Below the pieces are notes generated by a model. The model made no database searches. It was not told where the DNA came from and was given only the letters and a program-made list of their open reading frames with translations. DNA of 64,000 nucleotides, taken from the NCBI GenBank assembly GCA_964571195.1, contig CAZNAD010000005.1:1-64000 (forward strand), written 5' to 3'. The stretch is from PALSA-1006 sp964571195 (GTDB taxonomy: Bacteria; Pseudomonadota; Gammaproteobacteria; Burkholderiales; Gallionellaceae). The position numbers and the translations under genes were made by a program. Below are positions 17,498 to 25,663 of the stretch, in pieces (the stretch's first letter is position 1; the number at the start of each line of letters is the position of its first letter).

Positions 17498-18123
17498 TGG
17501 AACTCAAAGTTATCAATGCAAAAGGCCAGGCGGCCGCCAGCATCTCCGCTTCGGACGACCTGTTTGGTCGCGAATACAACGAGGCGTTGGTGCATCAGTT
17601 GGTCACCGCATATCAGGCGAACGCACGCTCTGCCAGCAGCAAGCAGAAGGGGCGTAGCGAGATCGCAAAATCCACCCGCAAGCCTTGGGCGCAAAAAGGT
17701 ACCGGACGTGCGCGTTCCGGTATGGCATCCAGCCCGCTGTGGCGTGGTGGCGGTAAGATATTTCCGAATTCGCCGGAAGAAAATTACACACAGAAGGTCA
17801 ACCGCAAGATGTATCGTGCCGGTCTGGCTTCCATCCTGTCGCAGCTGGTGCGCGAGGGTCGCTTGACCATCGTTGACGAGTTGGCGGTGGATGCGCCCAA
17901 GACCAAGCTGCTGGCTGACAAGATCAAGAGTCTCGGTTTTGGTGCGGAGCGTGTGCTCATCATCACCGACAGCATCGATGAGAATCTGTATCTCTCGTCG
18001 CGCAACCTGCCGAACGTGCTGGTGTTGGAAGCTCATCAGGCTGATCCAGTTAGTCTTGTGCGTTTCAATAAAGTGTTGATGACCCGTGGCGCGGTCGCGA
18101 AGATCGAGGAGGTGCTGGTATGA
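17497..18123 (+). CDS. rplD: 50S ribosomal protein L4
   Basis: L4 lines the exit tunnel and, in gammaproteobacteria, represses the S10 operon. The 208-aa product carries the tunnel loop region KPWAQKGTGRARSG (about 67-80) and MASSPLWRGGG. It overlaps rplC by one base and rplW by four. I found no recognisable copy of the E. coli L4-binding leader upstream of rpsJ, where only the terminator hairpin lies, so L4 autoregulation is doubtful here. Confidence 0.98.
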   Translation: MELKVINAKGQAAASISASDDLFGREYNEALVHQLVTAYQANARSASSKQKGRSEIAKSTRKPWAQKGTGRARSGMASSPLWRGGGKIFPNSPEENYTQKVNRKMYRAGLASILSQLVREGRLTIVDELAVDAPKTKLLADKIKSLGFGAERVLIITDSIDENLYLSSRNLPNVLVLEAHQADPVSLVRFNKVLMTRGAVAKIEEVLV

Positions 18124-18437
18124 GCGCGCAAAAATTCAATGAAGAGCGTTTGCTGAACGTGCTGATGGCTCCGCAGATTTCCGAAAAGGCGACCTATGTC
18201 GCCGAAAAGAATGAGCAGGTGATCTTCCATGTGGCATCTGATGCGACCAAGCCGGAAGTCAAGGCAGCGGTCGAAATGTTGTTCAAGGTGACCGTGGATA
18301 GCGTTCAGATCAGCAACGTCAAGGGGAAAAACAAGCGTTTCGGCAAGTTCTCCGGTCGTCGTTCTGACTGGAAAAAGGCTTACGTGTGTCTGGCGCCTGG
18401 ACAGGAAATCAATTTTGCCGCGAGCGAGCAAGGATAA
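18120..18437 (+). CDS. rplW: 50S ribosomal protein L23
   Basis: L23 sits at the tunnel exit and docks trigger factor and SRP. The 105-aa product contains the typical APQISEKATYVAEKNEQ and the loop VKGKNKRFGKFSGRRSDWKK. Its ATG overlaps the rplD stop (ATGA), which indicates coupled translation. rplB starts 5 nt after its end. Confidence 0.97.
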   Translation: MSAQKFNEERLLNVLMAPQISEKATYVAEKNEQVIFHVASDATKPEVKAAVEMLFKVTVDSVQISNVKGKNKRFGKFSGRRSDWKKAYVCLAPGQEINFAASEQG

Positions 18438-18442
18438 ACATC

Positions 18443-19270
18443 ATGGCACTGATCAAACTCAAACCCACTTCTCCAGGTCGTCGCGCCGTTGTGCGTGTGG
18501 TCAATCCAGATCTGCACAAAGGCAAACCGGAAGCGTCGTTGCTGGAAAAGAAAACTAGAACAGCCGGTCGTAACCACAACGGACATATCACCGTCCGTCA
18601 CATGGGCGGCGGGCATAAGAAGCATTACCGTATCGTCGATTTCAAGCGCGACAAAGATGGCATCCCCGCCACTGTCGAGCGTCTGGAATACGACCCTAAC
18701 CGCACTGCGCATCTGGCGTTGCTGGTGTACGCCGATGGTGAGCGTCGCTACATCATCGCTCCCAAGGGTGTTGCTGTCGGCGCGCAGCTGCTGAGCGGCT
18801 CGGAAGCGCCGATCAAGGCTGGCAATGCGCTGCCACTGCGCAATATCCCGGTCGGTTCGACGATCCATTGCATCGAGATGTTGCCAGGCAAGGGTGCGCA
18901 GTTGTCCCGTTCTGCGGGAACTTCGGTGCAGTTGCTGGCGCGTGAAGGCAGTTACGCCCAGTTGCGTCTGCGCTCCGGTGAGATCCGCAAGGTGCACGTT
19001 GATTGCCGCGCGACCGTTGGTGAGGTTGGTAATGGTGAGCACTCTTTGCGTTCCATCGGCAAGGCCGGTGCCAATCGTTGGCGCGGTATTCGCCCAACGG
19101 TGCGCGGTGTGGTAATGAACCCGATCGATCACCCGCATGGTGGTGGTGAGGGTAAGACCGCAGCAGGCCGTAATCCGGTCAGCCCATGGGGCGTTCCAGC
19201 CAAGGGCTTCCGCACACGTCGCAACAAGCGCACTAGCGGCATGATCGTTCGCCGTCGCTTTCAGGTTTAA
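18443..19270 (+). CDS. rplB: 50S ribosomal protein L2
   Basis: L2 supports peptidyl transfer and subunit association. The 275-aa product begins MALIKLKPTSPGRRAVV and contains the near-invariant HPHGGGEGK (about 230-238), including the histidine important for activity. The start at 18443 is chosen from family length. The frame is open a further 57 nt into rplW, but without L2 similarity. Confidence 0.98.
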   Translation: MALIKLKPTSPGRRAVVRVVNPDLHKGKPEASLLEKKTRTAGRNHNGHITVRHMGGGHKKHYRIVDFKRDKDGIPATVERLEYDPNRTAHLALLVYADGERRYIIAPKGVAVGAQLLSGSEAPIKAGNALPLRNIPVGSTIHCIEMLPGKGAQLSRSAGTSVQLLAREGSYAQLRLRSGEIRKVHVDCRATVGEVGNGEHSLRSIGKAGANRWRGIRPTVRGVVMNPIDHPHGGGEGKTAAGRNPVSPWGVPAKGFRTRRNKRTSGMIVRRRFQV

Positions 19271-19283
19271 GGGGTAAGAAGAT

Positions 19284-19565
19284 ATGGCACGTTCAGTTAA
19301 AAAAGGCCCATTCGTTGATCTGCATCTGGTGAAGAAGGTGGAGGCAGTACGCGCCACCAGCGACAAGCGTCCGGTGAAAACTTGGTCGCGTCGCTCCACC
19401 GTGTTGCCCGAATTCGTCGGCCTGACAATCGCGGTACACAATGGCAAGCAACATATCCCGGTGTACATTTCTGAAAATATGGTCGGACATAAGCTCGGCG
19501 AATTTTCTTTGACCCGCACCTTCAAAGGGCACGCCGCTGATAAAAAAGCTGCGGCCAAGAAATAA
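19284..19565 (+). CDS. rpsS: 30S ribosomal protein S19
   Basis: S19 pairs with S13 in the 30S head near the A site. The 93-aa product begins MARSVKKGPFVD and contains KTWSRRSTVLPEFVG and MVGHKLGEFSLTRTFKGH. It sits 13 nt after rplB, with GGGGTAAGA before the ATG, and 9 nt before the start chosen for rplV. Confidence 0.98.
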   Translation: MARSVKKGPFVDLHLVKKVEAVRATSDKRPVKTWSRRSTVLPEFVGLTIAVHNGKQHIPVYISENMVGHKLGEFSLTRTFKGHAADKKAAAKK

Positions 19566-19574
19566 GGAGGCATG

Positions 19575-19904
19575 ATGAGCACAACAGCAGTTATTAGAGG
19601 TGTTCGCCTGTCGGCACAAAAAGGTCGTCTGGTCGCCGATCAGATTCGTGGCCTGCCCGTTGACAGAGCGCTGCAGATTCTGACATTCAGCCCGAAGAAG
19701 GGCGCCGCAATCATCAAGAAGGCGCTGGATTCGGCCATCGCTAATGCCGAGCACAACGACGGTGCCGACATCGACGAACTGAAGGTCTCGACGATCTATA
19801 TCGATAAAGCCGCATCGCTGAAGCGCATGATTCCCCGCGCCAAAGGCCGTGGCAATGGCATCGAGAAGCAGACCTGTCACATTACGATTACGGTTGGGAG
19901 CTGA
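19575..19904 (+). CDS. rplV: 50S ribosomal protein L22
   Basis: L22 forms part of the exit-tunnel constriction. The 109-aa product has RGVRLSAQKGRLVADQIRG near the N-terminus and the tunnel loop KRMIPRAKGRGNGIEK. Two adjacent ATG codons exist (19572 and 19575). A GGAGG ends at 19570, so the second gives more workable spacing, but the first cannot be excluded. Confidence 0.97.
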   Translation: MSTTAVIRGVRLSAQKGRLVADQIRGLPVDRALQILTFSPKKGAAIIKKALDSAIANAEHNDGADIDELKVSTIYIDKAASLKRMIPRAKGRGNGIEKQTCHITITVGS

Positions 19905-19906
19905 AC

Positions 19907-20620
19907 ATGGGACAGAAAATTCATCCAATCGGTTTCCGATTGAGCGTAACAAAGAACTGGTCGTCCAAGTGGTACTCGAACAGCAAACATTTCTCTGATC
20001 TGTTGCTGAAGGACATCGAGGTTCGCGACTATCTGAAGAAGAAACTGGCTGGTGCCGGCGTTTCCAAGATCGTCATCGAGCGTCCTGCCAAGAATGCCAA
20101 GATCACTATCTACACGGCACGTCCTGGCGTGGTGATTGGCAAGAAGGGCGAAGACATCGAGGCATTGCGCAACGAGTTGAAGAAGCGCATGGGCCTGCCC
20201 GACGTGGGTCTGAACATCGAAGAAGTACGTAAGCCGGAAGTCGACGCACAATTGATCGCCGATTCGATCACCCAGCAACTGGAAAAACGGATTATGTTCC
20301 GCCGCGCGATGAAACGTGCGATGCAGAACGCGATGCGTTTGGGCGCACAGGGTATCAAGATCATGAGTTCCGGTCGTTTGAACGGTATCGAGATCGCGCG
20401 TACCGAGTGGTATCGCGAAGGCCGTGTGCCATTGCATACCCTGCGTGCCGATATCGATTACGGTACTTCCGAAGCGCTGACCACCTACGGTTTGATCGGT
20501 GTGAAAGTCTGGGTCTACAAGGGTGAGCAAACAGGTCAGCAAGAAGTTGCTGCTCCAGTTGTGGCTGAACCGGAAAAGAAAGTAAGAAAGTCGGGGGCAA
20601 AACATGCTACAGCCAGCTAG
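19907..20620 (+). CDS. rpsC: 30S ribosomal protein S3
   Basis: S3 forms the mRNA entry channel and has helicase-like roles. The 237-aa product starts MGQKIHPIGFRLSV. It has a KH domain with RPGVVIGKKGEDIE (about 69-82) and a basic C-terminal domain with a short lysine-rich tail. It begins 2 nt after rplV, and its last 17 nt overlap the start of rplP in another frame. Confidence 0.98.
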   Translation: MGQKIHPIGFRLSVTKNWSSKWYSNSKHFSDLLLKDIEVRDYLKKKLAGAGVSKIVIERPAKNAKITIYTARPGVVIGKKGEDIEALRNELKKRMGLPDVGLNIEEVRKPEVDAQLIADSITQQLEKRIMFRRAMKRAMQNAMRLGAQGIKIMSSGRLNGIEIARTEWYREGRVPLHTLRADIDYGTSEALTTYGLIGVKVWVYKGEQTGQQEVAAPVVAEPEKKVRKSGAKHATAS

Positions 20621-21020
20621 AAGAAAATACCGCAAGGAGCAAAAAGGCCGTAATACCGGCGTTGCGACTCGCGGCAACAAAGTTAGTTTCGGTGAGTTCG
20701 GTCTTAAGGCCGTTGGTCGTGGTCGTTTGACGGCACGCCAGATTGAAGCCGCACGTCGCGCGATGACACGTCACATCAAGCGTGGTGGTCGTATCTGGAT
20801 CCGTATTTTCCCGGATAAGCCGATCTCGCAGAAACCCGCCGAAGTCCGTATGGGTAACGGTAAGGGGAGTCCCGAGTACTACGTCGCCGAGATTCAACCG
20901 GGCAAGATGTTGTACGAAATGGACGGAGTGGATGAGGTTTTGGCGCGCGAGGCGTTCCGTTTGGCATCGGCCAAGCTGCCTATCGCTACTACATTCGTTG
21001 TTAGACAGGTAGGGACATGA
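20604..21020 (+). CDS. rplP: 50S ribosomal protein L16
   Basis: L16 contacts A-site tRNA and organises the central protuberance base. The 138-aa product starts MLQPARRKYRKEQKGRN and contains GRIWIRIFPDKPISQKP. It overlaps the 3' end of rpsC by 17 nt, a common arrangement that couples their translation. Confidence 0.98.
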   Translation: MLQPARRKYRKEQKGRNTGVATRGNKVSFGEFGLKAVGRGRLTARQIEAARRAMTRHIKRGGRIWIRIFPDKPISQKPAEVRMGNGKGSPEYYVAEIQPGKMLYEMDGVDEVLAREAFRLASAKLPIATTFVVRQVGT

Positions 21021-21022
21021 TT

Positions 21023-21217
21023 ATGAAGGCGAGCGAACTGAAAGCTAAATCCGCAGCAGATCTGCAACAGGAGCTGCTGTCGCTGAACAAGGCGCAATTC
21101 GGCCTGCGCATGCAGGTGGCCACCCAGCAATTGAGCAATACCAGCCAATTGCGCAAGGTGCGTCGTGACATTGCGCGCGTGAAAACTGTTTTGACTGAAA
21201 AAGGTGCGCAGCAATGA
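21023..21217 (+). CDS. rpmC: 50S ribosomal protein L29
   Basis: L29 lies beside L23 at the tunnel exit. The 64-aa product starts MKASELKAKSAADLQQEL and includes LNKAQFGLRMQ. I chose the ATG at 21023 over 21017 because AGGGA (21011-21015) is 7 nt from it and only 1 nt from the earlier ATG. Its end overlaps the rpsQ ATG by 4 nt. Confidence 0.95.
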   Translation: MKASELKAKSAADLQQELLSLNKAQFGLRMQVATQQLSNTSQLRKVRRDIARVKTVLTEKGAQQ

Positions 21218-21477
21218 GTGCAACGAATCTGAAACGTACACTGACCGGCACCATCGTCAGCGACAAGATGGACAAGACGGTCACGGTGCTGATCGAGCGC
21301 AAGGTGAAACATCCTGTGCTGGGCAAGATTATCCGTGTCTCCAAGAAATACCACGCGCACAATGAGAACAACGAGTTCCATCAGGGCGATGTGGTGATGA
21401 TCGAAGAGTGTCGTCCTTTGTCCAAGACCAAAAGTTGGCGTGTTTCCAAGCTGGTCGAGAAGGCAGAAGCAATTTAA
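21214..21477 (+). CDS. rpsQ: 30S ribosomal protein S17
   Basis: S17 is a primary 16S rRNA-binding protein with an OB fold. The 87-aa product contains LTGTIVSDKMDKTVTVLIE and KVKHPVLGKIIRVSKKYHAH. It overlaps rpmC by 4 nt and is the last gene of the S10 operon. A 134-nt gap with a promoter separates it from rplN. Confidence 0.97.
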   Translation: MSATNLKRTLTGTIVSDKMDKTVTVLIERKVKHPVLGKIIRVSKKYHAHNENNEFHQGDVVMIEECRPLSKTKSWRVSKLVEKAEAI

Positions 21478-21490
21478 TTGCAATTAGTGC

Positions 21491-21519
21491 TTGTGCTTTC
21501 CGGCAAGTTTAAATAGAAT
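21491..21519 (+). promoter_or_regulatory. Promoter of the spc operon (rplN)
   Basis: TTGTGC (21491-21496), 17 bp, and TAGAAT (21514-21519) are followed by GCGCGG. From the -10 through the discriminator, TAGAATGCGCGG is identical to the str promoter at 12029-12040. The -35 is weak. The position matches the known spc promoter between S17 and L14 genes in other proteobacteria. Confidence 0.7.
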
Positions 21520-21535
21520 GCGCGGCTTCGTTTCA

Positions 21536-21593
21536 CCGTCGCTTGCGACGGCCTAACCCGAACGGGTTCCAAGACTAGCCGCCGCGGGCGGTC
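21536..21593 (+). promoter_or_regulatory. Structured spc leader: three consecutive hairpins
   Basis: Three short inverted repeats lie between the spc promoter and rplN: CCGTCG/CGACGG with a CTTG loop, AACCC/GGGTT with a GAAC loop, and GCCGCC/GGCGGT with a GCG loop. None is followed by a T-tract, so this looks like a folded 5' leader and not a terminator. Its role is unknown. Confidence 0.5.
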
Positions 21594-21611
21594 AAAGTTG
21601 GAGATTTTAAA

Positions 21612-21980
21612 ATGATACAAATGCAGTCTGTTTTGAATGTGGCCGACAACACCGGCGCACGCTCTGTCATGTGCATCAAGGTGCTGGGCGGCTCCAAGCG
21701 TCGTTATGCGGCCATTGGTGATGTCATCAAGGTCAGTATCCGTGATGCAGCTCCTCGTGCGCGCGTCAAAAAAGGCGAAGTGTACAGCGCGGTCGTGGTA
21801 CGTACCGCCAAGGGTGTGCGTCGTGCGGACGGTTCGCTGATCAAGTTCGACGGCAATGCGGCAGTGTTGCTGAACAACAAACTGGAGCCTATCGGTACGC
21901 GTATCTTTGGCCCGGTGACGCGCGAGTTGCGTAACGAGCGTTTCATGAAAATCGTGTCGCTGGCACCGGAAGTGCTGTAA
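21612..21980 (+). CDS. rplN: 50S ribosomal protein L14
   Basis: L14 is a subunit-interface protein and the target of the silencing factor RsfS. The 122-aa product starts MIQMQSVLNVADNTGAR and contains KKGEVYSAVVVRTAKG. It opens the spc operon: rplN, rplX, rplE, rpsN, rpsH, rplF, rplR, rpsE, rpmD, rplO, secY, infA, rpmJ. Confidence 0.98.
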   Translation: MIQMQSVLNVADNTGARSVMCIKVLGGSKRRYAAIGDVIKVSIRDAAPRARVKKGEVYSAVVVRTAKGVRRADGSLIKFDGNAAVLLNNKLEPIGTRIFGPVTRELRNERFMKIVSLAPEVL

Positions 21981-21998
21981 AGCAAGCAGGGGAAAATC

Positions 21999-22310
21999 AT
22001 GCGCAAGATCAAGAAAAACGATGACGTGATCGTCATTGCCGGCAAAGACAAGGGAAATCGTGGCAGCGTGCTGAACGTGCTGGATGACCATGTGTTGGTG
22101 AGCGGCATCAATAAAGTTAAGAAGCACCAGAAGCCGAATCCGGTGAAGGGTGTGGCGGGTGGTATCGTGGAAATGGAGAAGCCGATTCATATTTCCAACG
22201 TTGCTATTTACAACGCGGCGACCAAAAAGGCTGATCGCGTTGGTGTCAAGTCGCTGGAAGACGGCCGCAAGGTTCGTGTGTTCAAGTCCAGCGGCGAAGT
22301 GATTGCCTAA
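21999..22310 (+). CDS. rplX: 50S ribosomal protein L24
   Basis: L24 is an assembly initiator for the 50S subunit. The 103-aa product has the KOW motif in VIVIAGKDKGNRGSVLNV and HQKPNPVKGVAGGIVEME. AGGGGAAA precedes the ATG. It lies 18 nt after rplN and 14 nt before rplE. Confidence 0.97.
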   Translation: MRKIKKNDDVIVIAGKDKGNRGSVLNVLDDHVLVSGINKVKKHQKPNPVKGVAGGIVEMEKPIHISNVAIYNAATKKADRVGVKSLEDGRKVRVFKSSGEVIA

Positions 22311-22324
22311 GGGGTAAGAAGAGC

Positions 22325-22864
22325 ATGGCTCGTTTATACGATTACTACAAGACTTCAGTGGCTCAAGAGCTGATGAAGAAATTCGGCTACAAATCCGTCA
22401 TGGAAGTGCCGCGCATCGAAAAGATCACGCTGAACATGGGTGTCGGCGAAGCGGTTGCGGACAAGAAGGTGATGGATCATGCGGTCGCTGACATGCAGAA
22501 GATCTCGGGTCAGAAGCCTGTCGTGACCAAATCCAAGAAGTCCATCGCCGGCTTCAAGATCCGCCAGGATTATCCGGTTGGTTGCAAGGTGACGTTGCGC
22601 CGCGAGCGTATGTATGAGTTTCTGGATCGTCTGGTGACGGTTGCGATTCCTCGTATCCGTGACTTCCGTGGTATCTCCGGCAAATCTTTCGATGGTCGTG
22701 GTAACTACAACATGGGCGTCAAAGAGCAGATCATTTTTCCTGAGATCGAATACGACAAGATCGACGCGTTGCGTGGTATGAATATCACGATCACGACGAC
22801 TGCTAAGACCGACGAAGAGGCGAAGGCACTTCTGTTGGCGTTCAAATTCCCACTGAAGGGTTGA
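22325..22864 (+). CDS. rplE: 50S ribosomal protein L5
   Basis: L5 binds 5S rRNA and contacts P-site tRNA. The 179-aa product contains IEKITLNMGVGEAVADKK, and the conserved SGKSFDGRGNYNMGVKEQ near residue 120. In E. coli, S8 represses the spc operon by binding near this start. I could not confirm an S8 site here by eye. Confidence 0.98.
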   Translation: MARLYDYYKTSVAQELMKKFGYKSVMEVPRIEKITLNMGVGEAVADKKVMDHAVADMQKISGQKPVVTKSKKSIAGFKIRQDYPVGCKVTLRRERMYEFLDRLVTVAIPRIRDFRGISGKSFDGRGNYNMGVKEQIIFPEIEYDKIDALRGMNITITTTAKTDEEAKALLLAFKFPLKG

Positions 22865-22871
22865 GGGTGAT

Positions 22872-23177
22872 ATGGCCAAGCTATCGATAATTAACCGTGA
22901 GCAAAAACGTCGCGACACAGTGAAGAAGTTCGCTGCCAAGCGCGCGCAGTTGGAGGCGATTGCAACCAACATGACATTGAGTGAAGAGGAGCGTTTCGCT
23001 GCTCGCCAGAAAATACAGGCGCTGCCGCGTAATTCCAGCCCTGTGCGTCTGCGTAATCGTTGCGCGTTGACTGGGCGTCCTCGCGGCGTGTTCAGCAAGT
23101 TTGGTTTGGGTCGTACGAAATTGCGTGAATACGCGATGCGTGGCGAGATCCCTGGTGTAGTCAAGGCAAGCTGGTAA
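22872..23177 (+). CDS. rpsN: 30S ribosomal protein S14 (zinc-free form)
   Basis: S14 stabilises the 30S head. The 101-aa product is the long form lacking the CXXC zinc pairs, with only one cysteine near the conserved NRCALTGRPRG. It sits between L5 and S8 in the normal order. L36 and S4 in this same window do retain zinc-type cysteines, so the cell has a mix of both types. Confidence 0.97.
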   Translation: MAKLSIINREQKRRDTVKKFAAKRAQLEAIATNMTLSEEERFAARQKIQALPRNSSPVRLRNRCALTGRPRGVFSKFGLGRTKLREYAMRGEIPGVVKASW

Positions 23178-23187
23178 GGGTGAATTT

Positions 23188-23583
23188 ATGAGTATGAGTG
23201 ATCCGATCTCCGATATGTTGACGCGTATTCGCAACGCGCAAATGGCGGAAAAAGTAACTGTGGCAATGCCATCCTCCAAGCTTAAGGCTGCGATCGCGAA
23301 GGTGTTGAGCGACGAAGGCTATGTGGATGGTTTCAAGGTTATCGACAAAGAGGGCAAGCCCACTCTGGAGATCGGCTTGAAGTACTACGCTGACCGTCCC
23401 GTTATCGAGACGATACAGCGTGTCAGCCGTCCCGGTCTGCGCGTGTACAAGGGCAGCGAAGAGATCCCCAAGGTCATGAACGGTCTGGGTATCGCTATCG
23501 TATCGACCTCCAAAGGGCTGATGACGGATCGCAAAGCTCGCGCCAATGGTATCGGCGGCGAAGTTCTCTGCATCGTCGCATAA
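23188..23583 (+). CDS. rpsH: 30S ribosomal protein S8
   Basis: S8 is a central-domain 16S rRNA binder and, in E. coli, the spc-operon repressor. The 131-aa product starts MSMSDPISDMLTRIRNAQ and ends with the family pattern STSKGLMTDRKARANGIGGE. AAGGG lies 7 nt before the ATG at 23188, and the ATG two codons later is a weaker alternative. Confidence 0.97.
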   Translation: MSMSDPISDMLTRIRNAQMAEKVTVAMPSSKLKAAIAKVLSDEGYVDGFKVIDKEGKPTLEIGLKYYADRPVIETIQRVSRPGLRVYKGSEEIPKVMNGLGIAIVSTSKGLMTDRKARANGIGGEVLCIVA

Positions 23584-23592
23584 GGGGGAAAC

Positions 23593-24126
23593 ATGTCTAG
23601 AGTAGCTAAGAATCCTATCGTGGTCCCGGCTGGTGTTGAAGTCACCCTGGCGGCTGGCAAGATTTCTGTCAAGGGCCCCAAAGGTTCATTGACCCAAGTG
23701 TTGAATAGTGACGTTTCCATCGAGCGCCAAGGTGATGCACTGTTGTGCAAGGCGACCAATGACTCGCAACAGGCCAACGCGCAATCTGGAACGATCCGCG
23801 CCTTGGTGGCCAACATGGTCACCGGTGTTAATCAGGGTTTCGAGCGCAAGTTGACGCTGGTGGGCGTGGGTTATCGTGCCCAGGCTGCTGGTGATTCGCT
23901 GAACCTCACGCTCGGCTTTTCGCATCCTGTGGTGCACAAAATGCCAGCGGGTGTGAAGGTTGCAACACCGACGCAAACCGAGATCGTGTTGACCGGTTCC
24001 GACAAGCAACAGGTTGGACAGGTTGCTGCCGAGATCCGCGCATATCGTCAACCTGAGCCTTACAAGGGCAAGGGTGTGCGTTATGCGGACGAGGTGGTAA
24101 TCCTGAAAGAAACCAAGAAGAAATAA
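23593..24126 (+). CDS. rplF: 50S ribosomal protein L6
   Basis: L6 lies near the factor-binding site. The 177-aa product has two repeated L6 folds and the signature PEPYKGKGVRYADEVV (about 153-168). It lies 9 nt after rpsH and 11 nt before rplR. GGGGGAAA gives a clear ribosome-binding site. Confidence 0.98.
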   Translation: MSRVAKNPIVVPAGVEVTLAAGKISVKGPKGSLTQVLNSDVSIERQGDALLCKATNDSQQANAQSGTIRALVANMVTGVNQGFERKLTLVGVGYRAQAAGDSLNLTLGFSHPVVHKMPAGVKVATPTQTEIVLTGSDKQQVGQVAAEIRAYRQPEPYKGKGVRYADEVVILKETKKK

Positions 24127-24137
24127 TCGAGGCTGAT

Positions 24138-24494
24138 ATGTCGAACAAGAATGAAGCGCGTCAGCGCAGAGCACGCAAAACCCGTGCAAAAATTGCTGAT
24201 CAAAAAGCGGTACGTTTGGCGATCCATCGCACTAACCTGCACATCTACGCGCAAGTGATCTCCGCTTGTGGCGGCAAGGTGCTGGCGAGTGCCTCCACTG
24301 TCGAGGCTGATGTGCGCAAAGAGGTCGGCAACGGCGGTAACGCTGCTGCCGCCGCCATCGTCGGCAAGCGTATCGCCGAGAAGGCCAAAACCGCCGGTAT
24401 CACTGCGGTGGCATTTGATCGTTCCGGTAACAAATACCATGGTCGCATCAAGGCGCTGGCAGAAGCCGCGCGCGAACATGGTCTTCAGTTCTAA
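24138..24494 (+). CDS. rplR: 50S ribosomal protein L18
   Basis: L18 delivers 5S rRNA to the 50S subunit together with L5. The 118-aa product has a basic N-terminus (RQRRARKTRAKIAD) and the C-terminal FDRSGNKYHGRIKALAEAARE. It lies 11 nt after rplF and 13 nt before rpsE, all in the same orientation. Confidence 0.97.
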   Translation: MSNKNEARQRRARKTRAKIADQKAVRLAIHRTNLHIYAQVISACGGKVLASASTVEADVRKEVGNGGNAAAAAIVGKRIAEKAKTAGITAVAFDRSGNKYHGRIKALAEAAREHGLQF

Positions 24495-24507
24495 TTTGAG
24501 GTAAATC

Positions 24508-25032
24508 ATGGCTAAAGCTCAAGGTAAAGGTCAGCAGCAACAAGAAGAACGCGGTGACGGCCTCATCGAGAAGATGATTGCGGTAAACCGTGTGACCAAG
24601 GTAGTGAAGGGTGGTCGCATCATGGGTTTCGCTGCGCTGACCGTGGTGGGTGATGGCGATGGCAGCATCGGCATGGGCAAAGGCAAGTCCAAGGAAGTGC
24701 CGGTCGCTGTACAAAAGGCGATGGAAGAATCCCGCCGCAAACTGACCAAGGTCAACCTGAAGAACGGCACTTTGCACCACGCGGTCATCGGTCGTCATGG
24801 CGCAGCCAAGGTTTACATGCAGCCTGCTTCAGAAGGTACTGGCATTATCGCCGGTGGCGCGATGCGTGCCGTGTTCGAAGCTGCCGGTGTGCGCAACGTG
24901 TTGGCCAAATGTATCGGTTCCAGCAACCCTTACAACGTGGTGCGTGCGACATTGAACGGTTTGAAATCGTTGAACTCTCCTGCCGAGATCGCTGCAAAGC
25001 GCGGCAAGAGCGTTGAAGAAATCCAGGGGTAA
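24508..25032 (+). CDS. rpsE: 30S ribosomal protein S5
   Basis: S5 works with S4 and S12 in accuracy and forms part of the mRNA entry site. The 174-aa product has KVVKGGRIMGFAALTVVGDG and SSNPYNVVRATLNGLKSL, the dsRBD-like and C-terminal signatures. rpmD begins 2 nt after its stop. Confidence 0.98.
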   Translation: MAKAQGKGQQQQEERGDGLIEKMIAVNRVTKVVKGGRIMGFAALTVVGDGDGSIGMGKGKSKEVPVAVQKAMEESRRKLTKVNLKNGTLHHAVIGRHGAAKVYMQPASEGTGIIAGGAMRAVFEAAGVRNVLAKCIGSSNPYNVVRATLNGLKSLNSPAEIAAKRGKSVEEIQG

Positions 25033-25034
25033 TC

Positions 25035-25220
25035 ATGGCACAAGCTAAAAAATTGAAAGTGACGCTGGTAAAAAGCGTTATCGGCACGAAAGAATCGCAC
25101 CGCGCGTGTGTTCGCGGCTTGGGTCTGCGCCGTCTCAACCACACGGTTGAAGTGGAAGACACCCCGGCAGTGCGCGGCATGATCAACAAAGTATATTACC
25201 TGGTTAAGTGGGAGGCGTAA
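25035..25220 (+). CDS. rpmD: 50S ribosomal protein L30
   Basis: L30 is a small 50S protein absent from some bacteria. The 61-aa product contains KVTLVKSVIGTKESHRACVR and LNHTVEVEDTPAVRGMI. The rplO GTG follows its stop codon with no gap. Confidence 0.96.
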   Translation: MAQAKKLKVTLVKSVIGTKESHRACVRGLGLRRLNHTVEVEDTPAVRGMINKVYYLVKWEA

Positions 25221-25655
25221 GTGCAACTCAATCAAATTAAGCCTGGTTCAGGCTCCAAGCACGCAAAACGCCGCGTTGGTCGTGGTATCGGTTCCGGTCT
25301 GGGTAAGACTGCCGGTCGCGGTCACAAAGGTCAGAAATCCCGCTCCGGTGGCTTCCATAAGGTTGGTTTCGAAGGCGGTCAGATGCCTTTGCAGCGCCGT
25401 TTGCCTAAGCGCGGTTTCGTGTCGTTGACACGTAATGACACTGCGCAAGTGCGTTTGTCCGATTTGCAGAATCTGCCGGTTGACACCATCGACCTGTTGG
25501 CATTGAAACAAGCGGGTGTTGTCCCTGCGATTGCATTGACCGCCAAAGTGATTCTGGCTGGCGAGATCAGCCGTGCAGTCAAGTTGCAAGGTCTGCAATT
25601 GACCAAGGGTGCGCGTGCCGCAGTTGAAGCTGCCGGCGGCAGCATCGCGGAGTAA
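25221..25655 (+). CDS. rplO: 50S ribosomal protein L15
   Basis: L15 is a late-assembly 50S protein. The 144-aa product starts MQLNQIKPGSGSKHAKRRVG and has the glycine-rich GRGHKGQKSRSGG stretch. The start is GTG directly after the rpmD stop, with GGGAGG in the end of rpmD serving as ribosome-binding site. secY follows after 8 nt. Confidence 0.97.
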   Translation: MQLNQIKPGSGSKHAKRRVGRGIGSGLGKTAGRGHKGQKSRSGGFHKVGFEGGQMPLQRRLPKRGFVSLTRNDTAQVRLSDLQNLPVDTIDLLALKQAGVVPAIALTAKVILAGEISRAVKLQGLQLTKGARAAVEAAGGSIAE

Positions 25656-25663
25656 TTGAGTCT

